From: Eretmocerus hayati | Taxonomy: Eukaryota > Arthropoda > Insecta > Hymenoptera > Aphelinidae | Length of the DNA: 64,000 nucleotides | Direction of reading: 5' to 3' | Assembly (NCBI GenBank): GCA_029851415.1 | Contig: CM056743.1 | Location: 22,296,905 to 22,360,904 of the forward strand | Part shown: piece by piece, positions 24,110 to 35,210 of the stretch | Layout: each line of letters starts with the position of its first letter | Numbering within the stretch: position 1 is the first letter of the stretch | Position numbers and translations under genes: made by a program | The notes under the pieces: model-generated | Seen by the model: only the letters and a program-made list of their open reading frames with translations | Database searches by the model: none | Told to the model about the DNA's origin: nothing

Positions 24110-24818
24110 TAAGGTAAAGTCGCCAGTAGTGGAGCAAATAATGATCGCTAATCAGTAATTTACATATCTTGAATGATATTTGAGTTTCTCGCGAACGGGA
24201 AGTAACGCATCTTGTAGATAAACTCTTTCTGCATATTTTGAAAAAAGGTACAAGTTGATTAATTGTATACGATAAGAGTAATTGAATGTTCACGAAAGGA
24301 TCCGTTGTCTCCTATAGTGGAACAACCAATCCTGAGCTCGGTGCCCTCATTGAAACGCGAAAAGTCTCCTATAGTGGAACAGCGCTTTGGAGTCGTTCTG
24401 AAAATATTTGGTAGATAATTAATGGTTTGTTTGTGCTGATCTGTATGGAATAAATGACGTGCGACCGGAAAAAATCGATTCCCGGAAGGTTTTCCAATAC
24501 AGTGAATATATAAAACCTGTTCCAATTGAGGGCACACTCTTGTTCCACTATTGGCTCCATTTTTGAGGAAGGCTCCTACAGTGGAACAGCCTCTAAAGGG
24601 TGATTATGAGCTTATACTTTTCATGATTTTTTCTTTTGATTTATGAACCTTTTACGGGTGTTGCAGGGCATCGATTTGAAATATATAATATCAAAGAACA
24701 CTGTGTAATTTTTACTCGAATGATGGATCGACTTTTCGGGGTTAAAAATTCATGTGAATTGGGTGTTCCACTATAGGCGCCCAACTAGCCGTGTTCCACT
24801 ACTGGCGCCTTTACCTTA
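24110..24818. mobile_element. TIR element with seven internal GTGGAACA boxes
   Basis: Left end TAAGGTAAAGTCGCCAGTAG is mirrored by right end CTACTGGCGCC-TTTACCTTA. The motif TCCTATAGTGGAACA or a close variant occurs seven times: plus orientation near 24119, 24308, 24365 and 24571; minus near 24541, 24764 and 24792. Repeated boxes at and inside the ends are typical of transposase-binding sites. No coding capacity. Flanking TA or TTA could be the target duplication. The end TAAGGTAA-G is shared with the element at 29819-30779. Superfamily not assigned. Confidence 0.7.
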
Positions 24819-26639
24819 GTGGTTCTCTTCCCACTCAGAGGTCTTCCCTGGCTTAAAAATTTTTGTGTGTAGAGTGAAATTTTGATATGACATGATTGAA
24901 GGGATCGGTAAATTTTTTTCGTTGTAGCCGGACTTCGTTCTAGTCAAAATTCATTATAAACTGGGATAATTTCATGGGGTCTCAGAATCGAGTCGATCTG
25001 ATTCATTATTGAAACACACATTCAAACTGATCAATTAAAGCAAGGCCGTAGTCTGCAGCCATTTTGAATTTTTTTATTTCCATTTTTATAAGTTTTCTCT
25101 CCATAGCGCAATTCTGACACGCATTTTATTGGAGCATACAAAATCCCATTTGATTTGGTTTAGTAAAACTCGAGATATTTCCAGAACGGATTTTGGTCTA
25201 CCCCTATAAAATATCCAACATGAGAACCGACTACGGTCTCGCGTAATCACATGATTATTACATTTGGAATAAAATATCGGGCAGAAATGTGGTCAACCTG
25301 ATGGAATAGTATCGTCAAAAAATTACGTTGTCTAAGGGAAAATCTGCAAGGGATGAATAGTTTCCTAGTCCTTTATACAGTTTCTATTAAGCTTTTCCCT
25401 TCAATATAAGACCAGCGACTAGGATATTCTGTGGAATACAAATGGATCAAAAAGCACTATGGGTTGGCTGTTCCATCACTCAATCATGCTACAATGTGAT
25501 AAAATGCCAGTCTCAGTAATTGGGGTGCAGTTTTGATTGAATTTTCCAAATTACCATTCGTACAAAAACCCAATAAATATTGATATCATCGAGAAAACAA
25601 CTTTGACCCGTTCAAAATTGATTTCGATACGGGATTCCTATCGAAATTTCACGATTTAACCGTGCTTGGTCAAAAAGGAGAGGGGATGCATTGGTATGAC
25701 TCAATTGAGACAAGCACGATTTCGTATTAAAAATATCTTTTCCTCTTCTTTCGCACACGCTCATCGGATTAACATTCCAATTATAGATAACAGTGCAAAA
25801 GAAGTGAATATAGTCAAAAGCTCGGAAACCGTTCGATTTATCACCGTAACCAGCTTATTCCAGAGACGCGCTCAATCGAAAGAGCGAACTCGGCAGCAAC
25901 TCACGCACCACCGCAAAACTGTGGCATCGTTTGGACGATCGCGGGTAAATAGCCGATTCATGCCTGTACTGAGCAGTAAATAGGCACATGGGTCAAGGAC
26001 TTTGCAAGCGAATTTCGAAGCCCAATTGATGAAGTTGCCGTTGATCATTGCGAGGCTTGGGAAATGGTATATCAGTGGTTGCTCAGGGGGATAGAAATGC
26101 AATGAAATGGATAGATACTATAGTCAAATTTACACTTCATACTGGCTTATTAGATCGGGCGAATGACTATGTTTGATATGGACGATGATGTTATCGAAGG
26201 TTCGAGTATATTTTAAGGGACCATTGATGAATATGTGAATGAAGTAAAAGAAGGAGTAACTGGTTGTTGAGTGCAGCCAGCAAGGTGTGAGTTCTTGCTT
26301 CAATTCGGTCATAGAATTGGTATACATGCTTTACACGATGTTGGACTGAATTGCTCTTAAACACGAACCTCGTTCAATCGATTAGGAATTCCTCAAATTT
26401 TCCATGATTTTGCAAACAAAAACACATTTTACTCTGATCTGGCAACACCCCAGCGCCTGTTAGGTTTGAGCCCGACTCTTCGAGGAAACGAATTTTTTAT
26501 CGCCGCAGAAATTAATTGACCATTAATCACTAGAATTCACATAACTCGAGTGAAAATGATGCAATCAACCTGTAGTTTAATTAGTTGGCGTAATTTTCAT
26601 AGTGTGAAGTAATTGAAATTCTTCGAGTGGATTGATGAG
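24819..26639. other. No gene recognised
   Basis: AT-rich sequence. A 105-codon frame at 25666-25983 has no recognisable family and background-like composition. No inverted repeats or RNA genes seen. Confidence 0.4.
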
Positions 26640-26650
26640 GTGAGTCTGTA

Positions 26651-27541
26651 GTACTCTGTTTTATCGATCTGAGGTTGTTTCAAAGATAAATCATTCTTAA
26701 ATTATTTCAATTGGATCCTATTATTTAGTAGGTGCGTTTTGGCATAGAATTTCTAATCAGTTGGGCTATGTTGCGTTTCATATAACTCACCATATCTTTT
26801 GTCAAATTTGGAACATAGCAACCGTGCATGACCTTGGGGTTCCTAAAGCTGCTTTTTCACGGTGGCAATCGTCGCCGGCAACGTCGGGAGATTGCTGCAA
26901 TTTTCATGGGCGCGATATTCAAAATTTAGCTTATTGAGGTAACCTAAGATAGAAATTGAGTTATTCCGGAAAACCCACTCGTTGAAAATTGTTCTTCCCT
27001 ATCTTCTTGAGTGTGCTGAACACGAATACGAACTCTGTTCCCATCTAGAGGTGAAGAAAACTTCTAAAAATCACATTTGAATCTGAAAATGAGACGTTCT
27101 GGTTTCCAAGTCGATTTTCACGCATTTTCTCCGCCGTTGGTAGGAAATGAAGTTCATATTCGTGTTCAGCATCTTCAAAAACATTGGATAGAACAATTCT
27201 CAACCAGTGAATTTTTCGGAGTCACTCCATTTCCATCTTAGGTTACCTCGATAGGCTAGATTTTGAATTTCGCGCGCATGAAAATTGCAGCAATCTTGCG
27301 ACGTCGCCGGCGACGATTGCCATCGTGAAAAAGCAGCCTAAGACGCAATGACGATAACTCAAGATTACAATTCTCCAAATTTGACAACATATACCGTGAG
27401 TTTTGGCACGTAACAAAGCTTGTGTGATTGGAAATTCTATTCCGAAGCCCGTTGACCAAATATTAAACAAAAAGTACTCATCTGAAACAATTTAAAAATT
27501 AGATATCGTTGAATCCGCGCCAAGTCGATAAAACAGAGTAC
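26651..27541. repeat. Foldback element of about 0.9 kb
   Basis: Arms of about 400 bp (26651-27056 and 27130-27541) are imperfect complements. The outer end GTACTCTGTTTTATCGAT returns as TCGATAAAACAGAGTAC. Internally, CATGACC...AAGCTGCTTTTTCACGGTGG and GAACACGAATACGAACT both have mirrored partners. The loop is about 70 bp. Arm divergence is considerable, so the element is old. No target duplication or coding region seen. Confidence 0.65.
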
Positions 27542-27551
27542 GATGGACTTA

Positions 27552-28160
27552 TCTTGGCATCTAACTGACCAGCCTGGCGAACACGAGGATATTTTTTGAA
27601 TCAGTCCTTACAGGGTCATCAACATCAAGTTCTGCGCTAAGATCCATCTTCGAAACAATCATAAATTACAGCAACAGCCTTGATGAGTTCTTTGTTTGAA
27701 TCTCTCAAGTTTTACTTTTGATTCTACGAATAGATCATTACTCGGCCTGCAGAAGGAAACAATTGGGTGTCTGAAACGTCATATTCAGTGATTCCATACC
27801 CGATCGTTAATCGAGAAGAATGTCAATGTGGACTCAGGTGCTTTAGATTAGATTGGTTGTTTAACTCCTGCACGACGACGATCGCATCTCGAGAAACTAT
27901 ACCGTTTCGTGACATGGTATCGAACAGCTCTCTTGTACAACTGTTTAGGAATACATAACTGTGGAAGTCGATAACTCACTGTCAAATACGCCAGGTAAAT
28001 TTGAATCTTCCACTCAGTTAACTAGTATGTAATGTGTCCCCAAGTATGATACAAGATCACGATTTCCTCTTCATTCCGTATTTTTATCGCAAAATGCCTT
28101 AAAATCTTCGAGAAATCGGTTCAGGTTATGATTTATCAATTTCTGGTGACTGAAAATTAG
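27552..28160. other. No gene recognised
   Basis: Nothing supportable except that its right end is the upstream region of the small gene that follows. Confidence 0.4.
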
Positions 28161-28169
28161 TTTATATAG
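28161..28169 (+). promoter_or_regulatory. TATA-like box of the small secreted-protein gene
   Basis: TTTATATAG about 110 bp before the start codon. A start site 25-30 bp downstream would leave an untranslated leader of roughly 80 nt. Confidence 0.4.
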
Positions 28170-28276
28170 ATTGATGAATATCAAGAGATATGCTGAAGGT
28201 GTGTGATAATAATTCAAAACTCATCAATGATCGCAGGTATACTTGGTGGCATCATAGTGTGTAATCCTCTGAAAGT

Positions 28277-28735
28277 ATGATCAGCATAATAGTGGCTGGA
28301 CTACTTCTTCAATGTAACTTAATTCCATTTGTGAACTCAAGAAGCATGTCTTTCCACAGTCATGTTCAGAAAAGATCTTTGACAAATACTATGTTTCTTG
28401 AGATGGCTTCTACTCAGCAGCCAAAACAAAACGAAATGGTTAATTTGTGGAACCTAAGACGACATTTCAGAGACTTTAGTGAAGGGATTGAAGATGGAAT
28501 TGTTCGATATCAAGCCCTAGTCCACGAATGCAAAGAAAAATTGAAACAAAATATAGAGGATGATTTTTGTTCAAGTTCTTTGAAGGAGGAGCTGGTGAAT
28601 CTGCAGAAGTTGGTGTCTGAATTAGAGGAAATGGTACCAAAATTGCCAGATAAAAGTCATTTCGATGACTTGAAAATAAGAGAATTAGAACACGATGTAA
28701 GGACATTAGAATTACAAGCTCAAGATTGTTTTTAA
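28277..28735 (+). CDS. Putative small secreted coiled-coil protein
   Basis: A 152-residue intronless frame. Residues 1-22 (MISIIVAGLLLQCNLIPFVN, then SR) look like a signal peptide: hydrophobic core, then small polar residues. Residues about 55-152 are highly charged and helical, with leucine-rich heptad-like stretches (LKEELVNLQKLVSELEEMV and IRELEHDVRTLELQAQ). There is one Cys in the signal region and others at HEC, DFC and the penultimate position. I do not recognise the family. A TATA-like box lies upstream and AATAAA 89 bp after the stop, so it looks like a complete compact gene. It is on the strand opposite to the Dpr exon and could lie within a Dpr intron. Expression and function are unknown; a splice upstream of the ATG cannot be excluded. 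Confidence 0.5.
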   Translation: MISIIVAGLLLQCNLIPFVNSRSMSFHSHVQKRSLTNTMFLEMASTQQPKQNEMVNLWNLRRHFRDFSEGIEDGIVRYQALVHECKEKLKQNIEDDFCSSSLKEELVNLQKLVSELEEMVPKLPDKSHFDDLKIRELEHDVRTLELQAQDCF

Positions 28736-28823
28736 ATTGAGAGAACGATCAAAATTGAATGTTTTCGTATGCGGCAGACTTTGGTACTCCACCATCCTGC
28801 ATTGGACTTTCCACAATTTTTTA

Positions 28824-28829
28824 AATAAA
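28824..28829 (+). terminator. Poly(A) signal of the small secreted-protein gene
   Basis: AATAAA about 90 bp downstream of the stop codon of the 28277-28735 frame, on the same strand. Confidence 0.45.
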
Positions 28830-29448
28830 GATGTCAAACACATGATCTGCTATCCATATTGGAATCAGATATTCTTTTGTGAGATATGAAAGAATTGTCC
28901 TATCTCCTTGTTCATCAATTGCCCTCCATATTATGAATGTAATCTCATTGTCCAATACGATTGAAATAACAAGAGTAAAAATCATCTTTGATACTGAATT
29001 TTATTCAAACTTTCCATAGAAACTTCTAGACATCCCATTGGCATCCTTTCACTTACTACTCGAGGTTAGATGAACCTTCAAATTTCAATGTAGTCCATCC
29101 ACAATCAGTCGATGAGACGCCGGATTTCACCAACTACTTGATAACTGTATTGCCAAAATGTGTAAGCAAATAGAACTGAGAAGAAATTATTCAGTCATTT
29201 ACCCGGAACTAAAGGTGCAAAATCATGGTAGTTTTTTTTAAGAGGACGTCGGATACCGACATTGTCGAGTTTTCTGATTTCTTGATGAATTCTCGAGATA
29301 TCGGGATTCTACTAACAAGGGGAGGACCTGACCTTTGGATCACCAATCCTTTCCAAAATTTTTTTACAGTCTTGTGTCACCTAAAATATGAAGAATCCAG
29401 AGTAACTCCGTCAAATGGGCCTTTTTTCCAAAGATACAGCCACTGACG

Positions 29449-29775
29449 AGGGGAGTCCGGAGTCTCCGGGTCCTGAAATCTCACCAAAATTTTTTCACAG
29501 TTTCGTACCACCTAGAATGTGAAGAATCCAGAGTAACTCCGTCAAATGGGCCTCCTGTTCAAAGTTACAGCCCATGACATTAATATAGCCCATATAGGCC
29601 CATGTTAAAAAGTGATATATATAGATATACTGGCAATGCTAACATTTTTACTTTTAGCTCTGGACAGGAAGCCCATTTGACAGAGTTGCTTTGGGTTCTT
29701 CATATTCTAGGTGGTACGAAACTGTAAAAAAATTTTGGTGAGATTTCAGGACCCGGAGACTCCGGACTCCCCTTG
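29449..29775. repeat. Inner foldback of the composite
   Basis: Arms 29449-29572 and 29655-29775 with termini GGGGAGTCCGGAGTCTCCGG and its complement, around a core at 29573-29654. It sits between a truncated core start (CACTGAC) and a core remainder (GATTAGCATTACCC), which together would restore the family core, so it appears to have inserted there. Confidence 0.65.
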
Positions 29776-29818
29776 TGAGATTAGCATTACCCATATGGGC
29801 TCATGTTAAAAAGTTATA

Positions 29819-30779
29819 TAAGGTAAGTGTACCCAACTTGCCTCTGTACCCAACTTGCCCCCATATGCCGATCTCGGGGATGGGCACTCCTTGGCCTCCC
29901 GGAAATTTTTTTCTACGTTTGTTATGTTGAAATATGAGAAAGTGAGTAGTTTGCGTCAGCCCCGAATCATTTCTGTGTTCTCCAGAAAATCTAAAGTGAT
30001 TTTTCTATTTTTCGTTATTGCTTAGCTAAGAAAGCACCGAGGGAATCGCCTTCAGTAAAATCGGTGCCAAATTCTTTGAGTTCAACCAATTTTGACGTAC
30101 CTTAGTGCATTCGATTCCTTGTTTCAAGACCTTCAAAATCCATTGTCCAAAATTGCAAAATTTGAATATGGAGTTGTTTTATGTGCAAAACACGGAGACG
30201 ATTAGTAAGCAAGAATGCCAACATCGGAGTGTACCTAACATGCCCCCATATGTTTATCTCGAAAGGGCGTGCAGAACGACTTTTTTTACCACTCAGAACG
30301 TGTTTATCACGTCAAAATGGGTCAGAAATAGTGTTTCGAACCACCGAAAAGCTCCAAATGTGCATGCACGGCGATAAAAACACTTTATCGCCGATTTCCA
30401 TCATTTATTTCAGAAGAATTGAGACAGTTCGGCTCCAATCAATTCAAATCGGACGTAATTCAGTGCATTTTAAAGGTCTTTGAACAAGCTTCAGAATGAG
30501 CTAAAGCACGTTGAAAATCGTTGAAGTAAACCAAAGTTATTAAGAAAAAGGCTTAATGGGGGCAAGTTGGGTACACACATTTGTAAACTCTCAAAAATCA
30601 CCTTTTGGGAGAATTCAAACAGTTTGGCTCCAGTTGGTTCAAATTGAATGTACCTCAACTCATTTTGAAGGTCCCGAGACAAGCTTCAAAATGAGCTAAG
30701 GTACGTTGGAAAATATTGAGATGGGCCAGAGTTATTAAGAAAATGGCTTAATGGGGGCAAGTTGGGTACACTGACCTTA
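29819..30779. mobile_element. TIR element inserted in the outer core
   Basis: A 0.96 kb unit starts TAAGGTAAGTGTACCCAACT and ends with the near-complement GGGTACACTGACCTTA. It is flanked by TTATATA on both sides (29814-29820 and 30780-30786), giving either a TA or a 7-bp duplication. Near the right end a block of about 200 bp is duplicated: GGCTTAATGGGGGCAAGTTG occurs near 30550 and 30746. No transposase frame. A relative lies at 32266-32960. Confidence 0.7.
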
Positions 30780-30938
30780 TTATATAAGTATACTAGCAAT
30801 GTTAATGTTTTTGGCTGTAGCTCTAAACCGAAGGCCTATTTGACCGAGTTACTCTGGATTCTTCATATTCTAGGTGATACAAAACTGTAAAAAAATTTTG
30901 GGCAAGATTGCTGATCCAAGGTCTGGTCCTCCCCTTGT

Positions 30939-30981
30939 AAGTAACGCCGATTCTGTATGGCTCATAGAATCGGCGTTACTT
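30939..30981. repeat. Perfect 16-bp hairpin with 11-nt loop
   Basis: AAGTAACGCCGATTCT is followed after 11 nt by its exact complement. It lies in the right outer arm of the composite and is absent from the corresponding place in the left arm, so it is a later addition. Confidence 0.7.
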
Positions 30982-31050
30982 GTTCGATTTTTGATATCTC
31001 AAAAATTCATCGAGAAATCCGAAAACTCGACCATGTCAGTAACTGTACAA

Positions 31051-32265
31051 TATTGATAGGACTCCGATATTCCCTTAAGACAGCAAATCATTCAAAAATA
31101 TTAAAAATGAACAATGAAAAAAGGCAGATTCTCTGTGTCAACTAATTCAAATTTCTCAAGGTTCGCCAAATTGGTTGGCAGATGAACTGTGATGAGTATT
31201 TTAATAAATTCAATCCTATTCTCGTTGGGGAATCTCAAAGTTGGCTATCTTAGAGCTGCAAATGAGGAAAAAGACGTTTTGAACTCAATCATTTCGCCAC
31301 TTTTCCTCGTCAAAATCACAAAGTGTGATAAATTCCGGCAGTAAACTCCATTCCAAACTCTTCAATTCTGAAAATTCCCGGCCCCATTCATGTCAATTAA
31401 ACAAAATCCCCAACCAATCTCGAAATCAAAGACAAGTTCCTTTGAATCATACATGAAATTCCAAATGAAGCTCTCTCCCATCAAAAGGCTGACACTCACC
31501 AACAAACTTAAAAGACCCTTCATTTCCAGAACAGCACACCAAGTTAAGTATTTCTGATGCGTATTAGAGTGAGGTTAATGGTTCGCCAGCTTTTGACTTA
31601 CGACAAGCCTCTGAGTTTCCCAACGATCTTTATGCACGATGCAAGCTTTGAGATGTATATATACCTAAGCTAGAAACGAGTCTTTACGATGCGGTGATGA
31701 ATTTATGCGTACCACACGAATAAGGGTTTCGTATTAGTAGTAGTAGTAGTAGTAGTAGTAAGACCTACTCGTGCGAATACACGCCTTCTACTAAACTGAT
31801 GCACGCGGCTATACATATCACACGCGAAAAGTCGGAGCCTAAATGAGACAGCCGCAGAGAACGATGGCGTCTGAGACGTGCTGAGGAAACGGATCCTTTA
31901 AGGAATAGAGTTAGAGAGAGAGAAAGCTTTAGACGAAGTGAGCGTGCAGTTGAAAGGTCTATATCGCACTGACATGGCTGATGGCTCTTTCTTCTCTTGA
32001 TATTCCGTTGGATATCTTCTGAAGCTACGGTGCTTCGAGAAGGAAGTAATGTCTGTTTCGTTTAGGATCTTGATTTTCTTCTTTCCGAGAGATGTTAATA
32101 CGGAACTCGTTGACCTCTACATGAATTTAAATAGAAAGTAGTGCAAGTAGTGGCACGTTCGTAGTTGCAAAGACCTTGAGATAGTCCTTATTTTTCAAGT
32201 AATTCTCATCATATCAAAAAATTTTTTCTGGTATATTCAAAATTTGGTCCTGCATTTTTTATATT
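31051..32265. other. No gene recognised; (TAG)n microsatellite
   Basis: About nine TAG units at 31734-31760. A short GAGAGAGAGAAAG stretch near 31913. Nothing coding is supportable. Confidence 0.45.
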
Positions 32266-32960
32266 GTCTCTTCTAACATGCCCCCATATGCCGATATCAG
32301 GATTGGGCACTTATTGACCTTTCCTCGAATTTTTTCAACGTTACTTATGTCAAATCATGAGAAAATGGATGATTCAGACTGACTTTGAATGATTTATGCG
32401 ATTTCCAGAGATTTTAGAGTGATTTTTTCGTTTTTCATGTTTGCACACCTAAGATGTCACGAGGGAAATTATGTTCAGTAAAACCAGTGCCAACAATTTT
32501 TTATTCGACTAATCTTGAAGACTTTTAGAATTCCGTTTTTCAGAGTACCGAATCTCGGATCTATGGCTATTTTATGACCGAAATACAGAGATGATTTGTT
32601 AAACCAGAAAACCCACATGAGAGTGTGTACCAAACGTACCCCCACATCATGGTTATCTTGAAAGGTACGGTAGTATGCCTTCTTCATCACTCGGAACATG
32701 TTGATCACTTCAGAATAGGTCGGAAATGGAGTTTGGAATCAATGAAGAGCCTAAATGTGGTGGCACCCCGATAAAAACGATTTCATGCTTTTCATCGCTA
32801 ATTTACATTGTTTTGGAGGACACGGCATGTTGGACACACCATTCGGCGAATTAGCAGATGATCACTTTTTGGTGCAGTTGCGATAGCTTGGCCCTGGTTG
32901 ATCAAAATCTATATCACCTCTGATCATTTTGAAGGTCTTGGGACGAGCTTCAAAATGACT
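32266..32960. mobile_element. Diverged relative of the 29819-30779 element
   Basis: CTAACATGCCCCCATATGCC followed by GATATCAGGATTGGGCACT closely parallels CTTGCCCCCATATGCCGATC near 29855. Later parts also correspond (AAGTTTTGGACACACCA-like right part, CTTCAAAATGA blocks). The terminal TAAGGTAAGTGTACCC is not seen, so the copy is truncated or eroded. Confidence 0.5.
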
Positions 32961-33349
32961 TTAAGGGCATGCGGTAGCCGTGCAAGCTAAATTTTGTTCC
33001 CATTTCCCTCGAATTCTCTTGCGATTTGGGTTAAACGACGAGAAGACGCACATTTGTTATCACCTAATTTGCATGCGTCTTCTCGTTGTTTAAACCAAAT
33101 CGCAAGATGGTTCGAAGGAAATGGGAACAAAAATGTGTGTATGTTATAGGTTAGGATGTGCCAAACGCCCAGTGGTCTCCACTTTCCTGCAATAATCTAA
33201 TGATTTGGGCTGAACGTTGAGTTGTCGAGAATAGATCGGACCTTAACAATAACTAGCCAACTCATATCAAACTTTGTACCATTAAAATGTTCAGATGAGT
33301 GTTAAATGGAAAATTACAGCCGTGCTGCGTGGCTACCGCATGCCCTTAA
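32961..33349. mobile_element. TTAA-flanked MITE, copy 1
   Basis: Left TTAAGGGCATGCGGTAGCC, right GGCTACCGCATGCCCTTAA: exact 19-bp complementary ends including TTAA. Inside is a second hairpin (TTGCGATTTGGGTTAAACGA and its mirror). Noncoding, 389 bp. TTAA at both ends suggests a TTAA or TTA/TAA target duplication, so piggyBac-like or Harbinger-like; I cannot decide which. Confidence 0.75.
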
Positions 33350-34781
33350 GTACTCTAGAAAATACTGTATCTAGTATTGTGGTTTTGGGATAAACAGAGG
33401 AGCAGGAAAATGAATTCTTGGTGTTGTCTCCTAAAGCCACTATATCGCCAAGGCGATTGCGAATTTGCACTTTAGAGGCAAGTCTTCTCTTTGTCTCTAT
33501 CAAATCTTGTCTGGGGAGGAATTTCCCCCTCTCTACGCCACTTTTCAAATGAAATCCTTCATTTGGAAACCATAGAAAAAGTGGTACCCTGAAGGACCAC
33601 TTTTTTTCGTTCTTTTCACTTTTCACCCATGTGCTTGGTATTTAATTCAGTAACATTTTTCGATTTTCATGTAGAGCTTGCCTATTCAGTGCGATTCTTT
33701 CATAAAGGAGGTTCACAAAATACCACTGAACTCATCATAAATTCTTGCTGCAAGAAGAAATTTGGGAATATTTTGAAAAATACTTGAGTATCCGAGGATT
33801 GAGCTTCGTTAGAGATCAAATTGAATTTTTATTTCAACGCTCGCTATACGAAGAATGAATAAACATTTAAAAATCAATAATTTTAGTGTTTCTCGTTGAC
33901 TTTCAACCCAGATAATGTGCTTCAATTGTCGAAATATTCTTCGAACAGCTAAGATGATCCCATACAAAAAGGGCCAAGGTTAAAACCCACGCAATGAAAA
34001 AAAAAAAAAAAAAAAAAAACGGCAAAAGAATAACACAAATTTTATTCATCTTTTATAAGGTGGACCACCTCTTCAGACTATCAAAAAATGTCTACTTCCA
34101 TCATCTAGCAGTCAATCAAAAATTCAAACGATCCGCTTCCACCTCTTCTATAATACTCGTGCAAACGAATGATATATCATGGTAATCGATCTATAGCAGT
34201 CGGGTCGCAGTTTTTCTCCGCTGTCGAGTTTCACACGAACGATGTGTAGATATAGCAAAAGGTCGACGGGTTGGGCACATGGCTCTTTGCTATGGTTGAA
34301 CTGGCTGATGAATACAAATGGCCTTTGGAGTGCGAGACAAGATTTGTACAGGGTAGACGGACGCCATAATCGATGGCTTTTTAGTTTGCGAGAAGAGAGA
34401 GCTTCACAAGCCTTGACCCTTACTTTTTATACCACACCTTTACCCTTAGGCTATACATGTATAGGAATATAAACTGAAGCAAGTCATGTTTTAGCCATAG
34501 CATCAGGATCGACGGTCTTTTGCCATGCTATTCTCCATTCACTCAGACTGAGTCGTTGTACTAAATATAGGTATGTAGCTAGGCTAAGATTGCATTTTTG
34601 GATAATTATCTTCACTCAGGGGTTTACAAGATTGATGAGGTCTGGAATGGAACTGCAATATTCTCTGTGAGCTTAAAAGTACATTGTAGGATGAGGCAAG
34701 GGGTAATTTGACGTTTTGTATCGTTCTTTTGGAGGAGAGATGACGGTTTTGAATGATGTCCAAAAGAATTGTTGGACCTCG
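33350..34781. other. No gene recognised; poly-A run
   Basis: A 23-base A run at 33997-34019. Other ORFs are short and unremarkable. Confidence 0.45.
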
Positions 34782-35210
34782 GGGTCGGGTTTCAGCGTTT
34801 ACGAATTTACGAATTTACGGATTTACGAATTTACGAATTTACAGATTTAGCGAGGCGCATGCCCAGTGGTGGCCCAGAGCGTTGCAACAAACAAGCTTCA
34901 TTCACACGATTGGGCCCGTCGAATCGGACCGCTGATTTGTGAACGAATTCAGACAAATTAATTTGGTCCAATGTTTCCTAGTTTGGAATGTTGGAGTGAG
35001 GCAACAAATCAAAAATGTAAGAGCACAAGGAAAATTAGTCCAAAATCTGTCTAAATTCGTATACAAATCAGCGGCCCGATCCGGTGGGCCCATTCGTGTG
35101 AATGAAGCTTGCTAACTGCAATGCACTGGGCATGCGCTCTGCTAAATCTGTAAATTCGTAAATCTGTAAATCTGTAGATTCGTAAATTCGTAAACGCTGA
35201 AACCCGACCC
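34782..35210. mobile_element. TIR element with TTTACGAA sub-repeats
   Basis: Ends GGGTCGGGTTTCAGCGTTTA and TAAACGCTGAAACCCGACCC are exact complements. Each end continues into five or so tandem 8-9-mers of the type ATTTACGAA or ATTTACAG. Arms reach inward about 190 bp (mirrored segments GGGCCC and CTGATTTGT), leaving a loop of about 50 bp. No target duplication recognised. Noncoding. Confidence 0.7.

Larger units (their letters stand above)
29250..31050. mobile_element. Self-nested foldback composite, conserved-core family, copies 2 and 3
   Basis: The layout reads outer arm a (29254-29440), inner arm b (29449-29572), core, inner arm b' (29655-29775), core again, outer arm a' (30815-31045). 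Outer arms pair with each other (GGGGAGGACC and its mirror; GTCGAGTTTTC...GATATC and its mirror). Inner arms pair separately (GGGGAGTCCGGAGTCTCCGG and its mirror). Both cores contain the CCCATATGGGC-type dyad and a GATATATATAGATATACT-like stretch, as at 4945-5017. So one family member has inserted into the core of another. The second core is itself split by a TIR element at 29819-30779. Between a, b and mirrors the segment TACCACCTAGAATATGAAG and AGAGTAACTCCGTCAAATGG is shared. Confidence 0.75.
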
